Shown: one piece after another, positions 36,520 to 44,392 of the stretch | Numbering within the stretch: the first letter of the stretch is position 1 | Layout: every line of letters begins with the position of its first letter | Assembly: GCF_004005565.1 (NCBI RefSeq) | Contig: NZ_SADD01000001.1 | Coordinates: 1,054,001 to 1,118,000 of the forward strand | Direction: 5' to 3' | Length of the DNA: 64,000 nucleotides | DNA from: Lujinxingia sediminis | Lineage (GTDB): Bacteria; Myxococcota_A; Bradymonadia; Bradymonadales; Bradymonadaceae | Position numbers and translations under genes: made by a program | The notes under the pieces: model-generated | The model's database searches: none | Told to the model about the DNA's origin: nothing | The model's input: the letters and a program-made list of their open reading frames with translations, nothing else

Positions 36520-37452
36520 TTAGAGCGCGATCGTCAAGCCATCGCGTGCAGCGAAAGACTCGGCGAAGAGGCTCTTTCCGAGAGCGTCAATCGCGTCGAG
36601 GTCCTCGTCGGTGCTCTTGGGATCGTGGTGGAAGAGGCAGAGGCGTTTGGCCCGGGCTTGCCTGGCGAGCTCGGCGGCGATGGCCACGGTTGAATGGCCG
36701 TAGCCCTGGGTGGGCGCGGGCATCGAGGTGTAGTGGGTTTCGGTGTACATCGCGTCGTGCACGATCAGGTCTGCGCCACGGGCAAACTCGGCCAGGCGGC
36801 GGTCGCCGTGCACATAGCCCTCGGTATCGGTGGCGTAGACAAAAGACCTGGAGCCGGCGATGACCTTGTACATGTTGACCCCGGACTTGGGGTGGTTGTA
36901 GCCGCGCAGGCAGTGGACCTCCAACTCGACCTCGTTCGGATCGGGGCGCAGGTGAGCCTGGCTCGGGTGAGTGGCACGCACGAGCACAGGCTCGGGGCGA
37001 TCGCGCAAAAAGTAAACGCGGTCGACCTCGCCGATGTCGTAAAAATGCTTAAGCGCGTTCATCTCGTTGAGCGCTACCGGGTAGTAGGGGGAGCAGATGA
37101 GGTTATGGATGGTCTGCTCAAAGCTCTGCTGACTTCCGTAGCGTGGCCCGAAGATGTGCAGGGTCGCCTCAGGAATGTAGACCGGCGGAAAGTAAGGCAG
37201 GCCGACGAGATGATCGAAATGGGTGTGGGAGACGAAGATGCTGGAGTGAATCGGGCGATTTTGCGCGAAGGCGTCTTTGACCAGCGCTCGGCCGTACTCG
37301 ATGATGCCGCTGCCAGCGTCGAAGATGATTTCGCGCTGGCCTGCGCGAAAGCTCACACAGGAGGTGTGGCCGCCGTAGCGCGTAAACTCCTGGCCGCAGA
37401 CCGGATAACTTCCACGAGAGCCGTGAATGGTGACAGATACGTCGGAGGTCAT
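36520..37452 (-). CDS. Metallo-beta-lactamase-fold hydrolase (PhnP/phosphodiesterase-like)
   Basis: The 310-residue protein has the MBL metal-binding motif VSHTHFDHLVGLPYF near residue 75 and further ligands in GYNHPKSG, YATDTEGYVHGD and LFHHDPKSTDEDLD. The N-terminal HGSRGSYPVCGQEFTRYGGHTSC is characteristic of the group that includes cyclic-nucleotide and phosphodiester hydrolases such as PhnP. Activity on a cyclic or phosphodiester substrate is therefore likely, but the natural substrate is unknown. A good promoter (37527-37556) drives it, probably together with trmB. Confidence 0.88.
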   Translation of the reverse strand: MTSDVSVTIHGSRGSYPVCGQEFTRYGGHTSCVSFRAGQREIIFDAGSGIIEYGRALVKDAFAQNRPIHSSIFVSHTHFDHLVGLPYFPPVYIPEATLHIFGPRYGSQQSFEQTIHNLICSPYYPVALNEMNALKHFYDIGEVDRVYFLRDRPEPVLVRATHPSQAHLRPDPNEVELEVHCLRGYNHPKSGVNMYKVIAGSRSFVYATDTEGYVHGDRRLAEFARGADLIVHDAMYTETHYTSMPAPTQGYGHSTVAIAAELARQARAKRLCLFHHDPKSTDEDLDAIDALGKSLFAESFAARDGLTIAL

Positions 37453-37526
37453 GGTACAGACTCGATCTGCGAGAGGTTGGGAGCGCGCAAGAGGGACATC
37501 AGCGGCAGACGTCAGAATGACGCGGG

Positions 37527-37556
37527 ACTATAACAACCGGCCAAAAATAGCGTCAA
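37527..37556 (-). promoter_or_regulatory. Sigma-70 promoter of the MBL hydrolase/trmB pair
   Basis: On the minus strand TTGACG (37556-37551) and TATAGT (37532-37527) are spaced by 18 bases, about 75 bases before the start. The -10 is identical to those of the YfgM-like/bamB and folD promoters. Confidence 0.63.
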
Positions 37557-37667
37557 GAAGGGCAGCAGGGCCCCAAGTTGCCGGGGCCCCTCTGAGGCGT
37601 GGACGAGGCGATGGCGCGGCGATCGGATACGCGCATTGAGAAGCCATCGAGCGGAGCTGAGGCGACC

Positions 37668-38465
37668 ATGGAGTTGATGGTGGAGGCCGGGGGCTGGCCG
37701 GCCGGCAGCGCGATGATTGGCGTTGGCGTGTGGGTGATGTTCGGGCTGTGGTGGCTGGCGCTGGCCAGGCGTGGCGAGACTGTAGCGGTGCGCCTGGCGA
37801 GTTTCGGGGTGGTGATGGGGGCGGGGCTTGCAGGAGGAGGTGTGGTGGGCCATTGGCTGGGGGGCGGGGCGTCGTCGCTGGGGGCGGTGATGGGGGCCGG
37901 AGTTGTTGGGGTTGTGGCCTGGTCGCGGTGCAAGGACCGGCAGAGGCGCGCGGATTGGCTTGCGGGGGCACTTGTGGCGGGATTCGCCGGTCTTGCGATG
38001 GCGCGTATCGGGTGCGTGTTCGAGGGCTGCGATTTTGGCGACGTGCTGCCTCCGGGGGATGGACTCATCGTGCAGCGGCATGCCGCCGGTACCGCGGCAT
38101 GGGAGCTTCAGGTGCTCACCGGAAAACTCAGCTCGGCGGCCTCCTGGAGCCGGCCCACACGTCCTTTCGCGCCGATGATGGTGGCGACCTTTATGCTGGG
38201 TTCGCTGGGCACCGCCTTCGCCTGGCGACGTTTCGGCTCGCGATCCGGGGGCGTTGCGGCCATCGGGAGTCTGACCCTGGGACTGGCAGCATGCGTCGAG
38301 GTGACGCGAGCGGCCGAAAGTGTTTCGCGTCGGGTCGGGGATAACCCTGCAAGCGTGCTGCTTTACGGGGCCGGAGCGCTGGCGTTGGCTCTGCTCGCGC
38401 TTCAATGGTGGCGAAATGGTCGCAGCCCGCTTAGGATGACGCCGGAATCAGGTGGGCTTGAGTAA
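37668..38465 (+). CDS. Lgt-like (prolipoprotein diacylglyceryl transferase-related) membrane protein
   Basis: This 265-residue polytopic protein starts at the ATG after TGAGG; a GTG at 37599 and an ATG at 37611 are alternatives. About seven hydrophobic segments are visible. The segment MARIGCVFEGCDFGDVLPP near residue 126 closely mimics the Lgt core motif (R-I-G-x-x-x-x-G-x-x-x-G). I do not see the HPSQLYE motif, and RPFAPMMVATFMLG occupies the matching place. Thus it is probably an Lgt-family paralogue with altered or lost transferase function. It is followed after 28 bases by the histidine kinase gene. Confidence 0.6.
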   Translation: MELMVEAGGWPAGSAMIGVGVWVMFGLWWLALARRGETVAVRLASFGVVMGAGLAGGGVVGHWLGGGASSLGAVMGAGVVGVVAWSRCKDRQRRADWLAGALVAGFAGLAMARIGCVFEGCDFGDVLPPGDGLIVQRHAAGTAAWELQVLTGKLSSAASWSRPTRPFAPMMVATFMLGSLGTAFAWRRFGSRSGGVAAIGSLTLGLAACVEVTRAAESVSRRVGDNPASVLLYGAGALALALLALQWWRNGRSPLRMTPESGGLE

Positions 38466-38493
38466 AGCCCTGGGCGTCGGTTTTGAGGCTGTG

Positions 38494-40356
38494 ATGAAAG
38501 ACGTGGTGATGGTGGTCGATCCTGAGTTTAGGCGGGGGGCCTTCGAGGGTGCGCGCCGGGCGATGGCGTCTGCCGGGCTGCAGGCTGCGTTTGTCTCCGC
38601 CGACGAGGTGTTGAGTGCAGCTCAAATTTCCGAAGCCGTCATTGCACCGACGCGTTGCGCCACAACGTTGCGTGCGCTCGCTGCGATGCGGGAGTCGGGT
38701 CAGGCTAGCTTTGTTCTGCTGGCGACCATGGAGCCCTGCAATCTGGCGAGCTTCGCGACGCTACGCGATGTGGCGATCGACGGTGTGGCGCTTGAAGATG
38801 AAAACCTCGGTCCCGACCTGCTCCTGCGTATCGAACTTGCCCGCTCCGGAGAGCCCGATGCCGGGACGGCGGTACAGCGCTATCGCCAGCTGGAGCGCGA
38901 GTGCCGCGACCTCCTCGGCTTGATGAGCCTGTCACCTGCGGCAAGCGCCGCACGGGATGCCGATGAGGTGCTGCGCTCGATGATGACCCTGTGGCATAGC
39001 GTCTGCGCGTCGGGCTATATGGCCTACTGGGAGTGGCGCAACGCTGAAGGGCGCTGGGAATTGTTGGCCGAGCTGGCGGGCGGTGCCATGGTGGTCAAGC
39101 CCGGGCGGGAAGAGCGCTCTTTAAGGCGCGAGACGGAGAGTGATTCGGGTCGGGTGCAGCTTGTTAAGGCCCCGGAGCAGGATGCGACCTTTTTGCGCTG
39201 GGCTCCCTCCTGGGGCGCGGCTGCCAGGGGTGCCTCGGGCCGCGCAGCCCTGGTTCATATGGCACCCTCGGCCTCCGGACGCGGGCTGTTGGTGCTGGGG
39301 GATCTGGCCACACATCCCACGCCATTGCTCTCGCGCGAGGCCGTGTTGCACTCCCTGGGCTCCCAGCTCAGCGCGGCGCTCACGCGGGTTCAGCACCATA
39401 ACGAAGTCGAGCACGCCTATCAGGAGTTGAAGCGTACTCAGCGCCAGCTTGTACACGCCGAGAAGTTCGCGGCGATGGGGCTGCTCTCTGCCGAGATTGC
39501 CCACGAGATCAATAATCCGGCGAGCTTTGTGATCTCGAACCTCAGCGTACTTGAGGACTACAGCCGTTCGTTGACGGAGTACATCCAGCAGGCCGAGGCG
39601 ATCACTCTGGAGCGTGCGCCACTGGTTGCCCTGGAGCTGCGCGCGCTCCAGGAGCGGCTCGACCTCACGTATATTCTCGGGGATCTTCAAGGGTTGCTTG
39701 AAAGAAACCTCGCCGGAATGCAGCGAATTCATCAGATCGTGCGCGATCTTCGCCTGATGGCCCATGAAGGCCCCCATGAACCGGGGTGGATTCAGCTGGC
39801 TCAGCTCGTCGACGGAGCGCTGACGCTGGTGCGCCACGAGGGACGCAGGCGCGCCGAGATTGAGGTGGACCTCGTGCATGCGCCCGAGGTCTACACGGAC
39901 GCAAACCGGCTGAGTCAGGTCGTGCTCAACCTTGTGGTCAATGCGTTGCAGTCGATCGAGCCCGGCGCTCCGGATGAGAATCGGGTGCGGATTCATGCCG
40001 TGGTCGACGAAGAAGCCGATCGCATCGCGCTGCGCATCGCCGATACCGGCATCGGCATGGAGCCGGAGGTCCTGGAGATGATCTTCGAGCCCTTCTTCAC
40101 CACCAAAAAGCCCGGTACGGGCACCGGGCTGGGCCTGTCCATCTCCCGCGATCTGGTGCGTAGCTTAGGAGGAGAGCTGCGTGTGTTGAGCACCCCGGGC
40201 GAAGGCACCACGATGTGCATCGAGTTGCCCATCCGCGCACCCAGATTTCGCAAGCCGGAGCGTATGGGCGAGAGCGGCACGTTTGAGCTTCCATCGAGCG
40301 ACGAGATCGAGTTGGCACGTCAGCGCTGGCGGGCCGCCGCCCACTTCGAGGAGTAG
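38494..40356 (+). CDS. Sensor histidine kinase (cytosolic) with pseudo-receiver and GAF-like input domains
   Basis: The 620-residue kinase starts at the ATG after TTGAGG; a GTG at 38452 would overlap the upstream gene. Residues 1-120 resemble a receiver fold ([16 protein letters not shown]) but lack a clear phosphate-accepting Asp. A GAF-like region (about 150-310) follows, then a coiled coil. The catalytic core has [19 protein letters not shown] (phospho-His near residue 345), [16 protein letters not shown] (N box), [23 protein letters not shown] (G1/F) and [15 protein letters not shown] (G2). No membrane helix is seen, so the signal is cytosolic. No response regulator gene is adjacent. Confidence 0.92.
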   Translation: MKDVVMVVDPEFRRGAFEGARRAMASAGLQAAFVSADEVLSAAQISEAVIAPTRCATTLRALAAMRESGQASFVLLATMEPCNLASFATLRDVAIDGVALEDENLGPDLLLRIELARSGEPDAGTAVQRYRQLERECRDLLGLMSLSPAASAARDADEVLRSMMTLWHSVCASGYMAYWEWRNAEGRWELLAELAGGAMVVKPGREERSLRRETESDSGRVQLVKAPEQDATFLRWAPSWGAAARGASGRAALVHMAPSASGRGLLVLGDLATHPTPLLSREAVLHSLGSQLSAALTRVQHHNEVEHAYQELKRTQRQLVHAEKFAAMGLLSAEIAHEINNPASFVISNLSVLEDYSRSLTEYIQQAEAITLERAPLVALELRALQERLDLTYILGDLQGLLERNLAGMQRIHQIVRDLRLMAHEGPHEPGWIQLAQLVDGALTLVRHEGRRRAEIEVDLVHAPEVYTDANRLSQVVLNLVVNALQSIEPGAPDENRVRIHAVVDEEADRIALRIADTGIGMEPEVLEMIFEPFFTTKKPGTGTGLGLSISRDLVRSLGGELRVLSTPGEGTTMCIELPIRAPRFRKPERMGESGTFELPSSDEIELARQRWRAAAHFEE

Positions 40357-40359
40357 ATC

Positions 40360-41112
40360 ATGACGCAACCTGGTCGCGCGCTGATCGGAACTTCGGGCTG
40401 GTCCTACGATGACTGGGATGGCGTCTTTTACCCGCGCGGCGTCAGCGGCACGGAGCGCCTTACCCATTACGCCACACGTTTTAAAACAGTGGAGATCGAC
40501 TCGACCTTCTACGCCATCCCGGCACGCAGCACGGTGCAGAGCTGGTACGGGCGCACGCCTGACGATTTTATCTTCTCGGCGAAGTTTCCCCGCTCGGTCA
40601 CCCATGAGGCGCGGCTTGTGCACGCCGGCGAAGATGCGATGCGCTTTGTCGAGACGATGAGTGAGCTCGGGGAGAAGCTCGGCGTGCTGGTCCTGCAGCT
40701 TCCTCCGAGTTTTTCGATCGAGGAGTTCGACGCGCTCGCCAGCTTCTTTGAGGGCCTTCCAGACGGGTACGCCTACGCCGTGGAGGTGCGCCACCGCTCC
40801 TGGCTTGTCGATGAGTTTGCCGACCTCCTCAAGCGCTGGCGCGTCTCGATGGTGCTCACCGATGGCGAGTACCTGGAGCGCTTCTGGCGGGTGACCTCGC
40901 AGATTTGCTACATCCGCTGGCTGGGGCACTGGAACGCGTTCGAGCATTTCGACCGGGTGCAGGCCGACACAAGCGAGGAGCTCTCCTGGTGGGTGCCTCG
41001 TATTCAGCATTTTGTCGAGCGCGGGGGCACCGTGCTCGGCTACGTCAACAACCACTTCTCCGGCCACTCGCCGGCGACCGCCGACGAGCTCACAGAGATG
41101 CTCGCTCCCTGA
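40360..41112 (+). CDS. DUF72 (YecE-like) protein
   Basis: This 250-residue protein has the typical DUF72 opening LIGTSGWSYDDWDGVFYP, then FKTVEIDSTFYAIP, FIFSAKFPRSVTHE, LGVLVLQLPPSF and YAVEVRHRSWL. The C-terminal part (YIRWLGHWNAF, GYVNNHFSGHSPATADEL) is also standard. The fold is a TIM barrel; the biochemical role is unknown. It starts 3 bases after the kinase gene and is probably cotranscribed with it. Confidence 0.93.
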   Translation: MTQPGRALIGTSGWSYDDWDGVFYPRGVSGTERLTHYATRFKTVEIDSTFYAIPARSTVQSWYGRTPDDFIFSAKFPRSVTHEARLVHAGEDAMRFVETMSELGEKLGVLVLQLPPSFSIEEFDALASFFEGLPDGYAYAVEVRHRSWLVDEFADLLKRWRVSMVLTDGEYLERFWRVTSQICYIRWLGHWNAFEHFDRVQADTSEELSWWVPRIQHFVERGGTVLGYVNNHFSGHSPATADELTEMLAP

Positions 41113-41149
41113 AGATGGGATCAAGCCGACAGGAGCGCGCCGGGGTAGA

Positions 41150-41179
41150 TTGACAGCGCGCGCCGGGGTGGGGCATACC
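41150..41179 (+). promoter_or_regulatory. Possible promoter for the 41220 gene
   Basis: A perfect TTGACA (41150-41155) and CATACC (41174-41179) are spaced by 18 bases, about 40 bases before the gene start. The -10 is weak. Confidence 0.35.
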
Positions 41180-41219
41180 AACGGCGGTCTTCGCTCGCCA
41201 AACAACCGAGGGTTTCACG

Positions 41220-41834
41220 ATGTCCGTTGCCAATGTGTTTGAGTTAAACAAGTGTCTCGATGACTGCATCCGCTACTGCGAGGAGCACGCCGATCGCCAG
41301 CATAGTGCGATGTTTGGGCCGCGCCTTCGCAAGGTGCGCGCCAACTTCCAGGAGGCGCTCAAGTCCACTGACCGTCAGTTTACGCAGTGGCGTATGGAGA
41401 GCCGCGACGACAAGCTGGCCTGGAAGCATCTGGCCAAAGAGCTGCGTCAGACCCAGGACAAGCTCGCTCAGGTTGGCGCGGTGGGTTACGACCCGGAACG
41501 CGTGATGTACTGGTCGACGGCGATCTTGGTCGATGCCATCAAAGAGATGGTCGTCTATCTGAAAGAGCGCGCCGATCAGATCGAGTTCGCCTCTGAGCAG
41601 GCCGAAAAACTCGAGCGTATGATGGATAAGGCCACCGGTGAGGCCAAAGAGGAGAGCTCGGCCTTCTCCAACTACCAGCGTTTTGCGACGTTGCGCTCCG
41701 ATGCGTTCAGCGACGTGGCCGACAGCCTCAGTAGTTTCCGCCAGGTGCTGCGGCGCGAGCTCGGCAAAGGGAGCGCGGACTACCAGTCGATCCGCTGGCC
41801 CCTCACCCTCTCTCCCGATGAGACGGTGCTCTGA
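41220..41834 (+). CDS. Uncharacterised helical coiled-coil protein
   Basis: This 204-residue protein starts at an ATG without a strong ribosome binding site. It is almost all alpha-helical, with heptad-like stretches (LAWKHLAKELRQTQDKLAQVG; LKERADQIEFASEQAEKLERMMDKAT) and a tail SIRWPLTLSPDETVL. No signal peptide, membrane helix or catalytic motif is seen. I do not recognise the family. The next gene, an SDR oxidoreductase, starts 2 bases after its stop, so they form an operon. Confidence 0.75.
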   Translation: MSVANVFELNKCLDDCIRYCEEHADRQHSAMFGPRLRKVRANFQEALKSTDRQFTQWRMESRDDKLAWKHLAKELRQTQDKLAQVGAVGYDPERVMYWSTAILVDAIKEMVVYLKERADQIEFASEQAEKLERMMDKATGEAKEESSAFSNYQRFATLRSDAFSDVADSLSSFRQVLRRELGKGSADYQSIRWPLTLSPDETVL

Positions 41835-41836
41835 GC

Positions 41837-42595
41837 ATGAGCGAACTCTTCGATATCAAGGGGAGCGTGGCGCTGGTCACCGGCGCCAGCCGGGGCATCG
41901 GACGCGCGTGTGTGCGTCTGCTCGCGGAGGCCGGTGCCATCGTCTACGCCTGCGCTCGCAGCGAAGAGGCGCTCCACGAACTCGCCGCCGAGACGGAAGG
42001 CGTGCGCGTCTGCGTACTCGACCTTCGCGATGAGGTGATGGTTGAGGAGCTTGCCTCCGAGATCATGGAGGCTCACGGGCGGCTGGATCTGCTGGTGAAT
42101 AACGCCGGCGTACTCGGCCCGCGTGCCTCTCTCGACCAGACCAGCGCCGAGGCGTTGCGCGAGGTGCTGGAGGTTAATGTGGTCGGGGCGTTTAACGTGC
42201 TCAGCGCGAGCTATCCGGCGCTGCGCGCTGCGAGTTCGCCCAGGGTGATCAATCTCTCCTCAAGCGTCGGGCGAAAGGGGCGTGCGCAGTGGGGAGCCTA
42301 TTCCATCTCGAAGTTCGGGGTGGAAGGGCTCAGCGAGATCGCTGCCGATGAGCTCGGCGAGGACGCGGTGGTGGTCACGTTGAACCCGGGAGGCACGGCA
42401 ACTGACATGCGCGCAGAAGCCTACCCCGACGAAGACCCCGAGACGTTGCCCTCCGCCACCGACGTGGCGCAGACGATTGTGCTGCTCACCCGGCAGCTTC
42501 GCGCCGAGCATAGCGGAGGGCGCTTCAGCAGCCGCGCGCTCTTTGAGCTGGCGAAGACATCGCCCCGGGGCGCGGTGGAGCTTCCAGCCGATTGA
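41837..42595 (+). CDS. SDR-family NAD(P)-dependent oxidoreductase
   Basis: This 252-residue classical short-chain dehydrogenase has the cofactor turn VTGASRGIGRACVRLLAEAG, the structural motif DLLVNNAGVLGP near residue 83, the catalytic Ser in INLSSSVGRKG and Tyr/Lys in WGAYSISKFGVEGLSE. The C-terminal region includes TLNPGGTATDMRAEAYPDEDP. It would oxidise or reduce an alcohol/ketone; the substrate cannot be inferred. It is the last plus-strand gene before the tandem-repeat array. Confidence 0.93.
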   Translation: MSELFDIKGSVALVTGASRGIGRACVRLLAEAGAIVYACARSEEALHELAAETEGVRVCVLDLRDEVMVEELASEIMEAHGRLDLLVNNAGVLGPRASLDQTSAEALREVLEVNVVGAFNVLSASYPALRAASSPRVINLSSSVGRKGRAQWGAYSISKFGVEGLSEIAADELGEDAVVVTLNPGGTATDMRAEAYPDEDPETLPSATDVAQTIVLLTRQLRAEHSGGRFSSRALFELAKTSPRGAVELPAD

Positions 42596-42676
42596 CGTTG
42601 AATGCGCTGCCGATGCGAACCATGAAGGCTCATCCGAGAGGGTGGGCCTTTTGTTTTGGGTTCGCGAAAGGTTCGT

Positions 42677-43194
42677 GAGGCTCTGGCGGGGGGGCATTGA
42701 ATGCCAGCGCTAGCCCCCTTGAGGCTCTGACGAGGGGCATCCCATGCCAGCTTTAGCCCCCTTGAGGCCCCGGCGAGGGGCATCCCATGCCAGCTTTAGC
42801 CCCCTTGAGGCTCTGGCGAGGGGCATCCAATGCCAGCGCTAGCCCCCTTGAGGCTCTGGCGGGGGGCATTGAATGCCAGCGCTAGCCCCCTTGAGGCTCT
42901 GGCGGGGGGCATCCAATGCCAGCGCCAGGCCTCTTGAGGCTCTGGCGAGGGGCATCCCATGCCAGCTTTAGCCCCCTTGAGGCTCTGGCGAGGGGCATCC
43001 AATGCCAGCGCTAGCCCTCTTGAGGCCCCGGCGGGTGGCATCCAGTGCCAGCGCTAGCCCCCTTGAGGCTCTGGCGAGGGGCATTCAATGCCAGCGCCAG
43101 GCCCCTTGAGGCCCCGGCGGGTGGCATTCAATGCCAGCGCTAGCCCCCTTGAGGCTCTGACGAGGGGCATCCCATGCCACCCTTGTCCCTTCTT
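42677..43194. repeat. Array of about 12 tandem 43-bp repeats with an internal palindrome
   Basis: The stretch 42596-43282 between the convergent SDR and rarD genes is dominated by this array. Unit starts (GAGG) are at 42677, 42721, 42764, 42807, 42850, 42893, 42936, 42979, 43022, 43065, 43108 and 43151; the first is 44 bases, the rest 43 until the degenerate last one. A partial 13th copy follows from 43195. Each unit has a variable G-run, the dyad GGCAT-N3-ATGCC, and then usually AGCGCTAGCCCC; the G-run can pair with the CCCC run. Loop bases vary (TGA, CCC, CCA, TCA) while the arms are kept, apart from one unit with GTGCC. Because 43 is not a multiple of 3, no reading frame is repeated. Unlike CRISPR, no unique spacers are present. 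Confidence 0.93.
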
Positions 43195-43282
43195 GATGCC
43201 TCGTTTGGGGTATGCAGGTGTGTCGAGCGCGCCCCGACACCCCGCAGGTCCTGGCGTTCCTGCTGGCGAGTCGAATGGAGAC

Positions 43283-44200
43283 TCAGCCCACACCCGGTGG
43301 AATCAGGCGGCTACGGCGCGCACGGCGGCTCTGAATGAGCCCCTCGGTGGTGAAGACGACAAGCCCCAGCCAGATGAAGATGAATCCGACCAGACGGGTC
43401 AGGGTCAGGGGTTCGTGGAAGATAAAGACGCCGATGAGAAACTGGATGGTGGGCCCCAGGTACTGCATCACGCCGATCACCGTCAGGGAGAGGCGCCGCA
43501 CCGCCGCAGCGAAGAAGAGCAGCGGCATCATCGTGGCGGCGCCGCCGCCGATGAGGAGAAGCTGCGTGCTCAACGAGCCGCTTAAGAGATGCCCCTCACC
43601 CTTCCACTCCCAGAAGAGCATAAAGCCCAGCGCGGGTAAGAAGAGCAGGGCGCTCTCCAGCGCCACCCCTTCAATCGCCCCCTGCCGGGCCTTTTTCTTG
43701 ATCAGGCCATAGATCGCAAAGGACGAGGCCAGGCTCAGCGCGATGAGCGGGAGCTGGCCGTAAACCACCGTCAGGTAGACCACGCCAAAGGCGGCCAGGC
43801 CGATGGCCATCCACTGGCCGCGGCGCGGGCGCTCGCCAAGGATGAGTGCGCCGAGCACGACGTTAAAAAGCGGGTTGATGAAGTAGCCCAGGGCCGTCTC
43901 GACGATGTAGCCGGCGTTGACCCCCCAGATGTACATCCCCCAGTTAAAGGCCAGAAAGAGCGAGGCGGCCAGGTAGGTCAGGAGTGTGCGGGGCGTCAAC
44001 TCCCGTAGCCAGGCCCAGCGCCCGCGCACGCCGAGGATGATTGCGACGAAGCCCAGCGACCACACCATGCGATGCGTGAGGATCTGCATGGCCGGGACGT
44101 GCTCAAGGTACTTCCAGTAGATGGGGAAGAACCCCCACATCAGATAGGCGCCCAGGGCAAAGCCCAGGCCGCTGCGAAACGTGCGTTCTTCGTTGGACAT
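43283..44200 (-). CDS. rarD: RarD-like EamA-family transporter
   Basis: The 305-residue protein has about ten hydrophobic helices in two EamA halves. It matches RarD (GAYLMWGFFPIYWKYLEHVP; HRMVWSLGFV; NWGMYIWGVNAGYIVETALGYFINPL; LGERPRRGQWMAIGLA; GVMQYLGPTIQFLIGVFIFHEPLT). I start at MSNEERTFRSGLG; the longer frame to 44320 looks non-coding. RarD is linked to chloramphenicol resistance in E. coli; its natural substrate is unresolved. Confidence 0.93.
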   Translation of the reverse strand: MSNEERTFRSGLGFALGAYLMWGFFPIYWKYLEHVPAMQILTHRMVWSLGFVAIILGVRGRWAWLRELTPRTLLTYLAASLFLAFNWGMYIWGVNAGYIVETALGYFINPLFNVVLGALILGERPRRGQWMAIGLAAFGVVYLTVVYGQLPLIALSLASSFAIYGLIKKKARQGAIEGVALESALLFLPALGFMLFWEWKGEGHLLSGSLSTQLLLIGGGAATMMPLLFFAAAVRRLSLTVIGVMQYLGPTIQFLIGVFIFHEPLTLTRLVGFIFIWLGLVVFTTEGLIQSRRARRSRLIPPGVG

Positions 44201-44337
44201 GGTCGTCGAGGGGGGAAGCGGGAGGGGAGCACAGGAGGTGCCCGAGGACGGCGCCGGGGATGGCTGCCAGGGGAGGGAGGGGGCGAATGCCCGTGGGCAA
44301 CGCTTAGATGCGCAAGCCATGAGTTGGCAACAAAAAA

Positions 44338-44369
44338 ATGCCCCGGCGACAGAGCTGTCGCCGGGGCAT
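44338..44369 (-). terminator. Strong intrinsic terminator after the rhodanese-MoeB gene
   Basis: A perfect 15-base inverted repeat (44338-44352 with 44355-44369) has a 2-base centre. On the minus strand it is followed by a run of seven T, the layout of a rho-independent terminator 24 bases after the gene's stop. Confidence 0.93.
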
Positions 44370-44392
44370 CGAGAGGTCAGAGGGTGAGCGCC

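Noticed and set aside
37568-37589. GGGCCCC-8-GGGGCCC hairpin as a terminator
   Set aside because: No T-run follows on either strand, and it lies upstream of both flanking genes rather than downstream.
42677-43194. CRISPR array
   Set aside because: Every base of the 43-bp unit is repeated; there are no unique spacers and no cas genes in the window.
42796-43293. Reading frames on the minus strand inside the repeat array as repeat proteins
   Set aside because: A 43-base period shifts the frame at each unit, the codons have no ribosome binding site, and the peptides merely reflect the repeated DNA.
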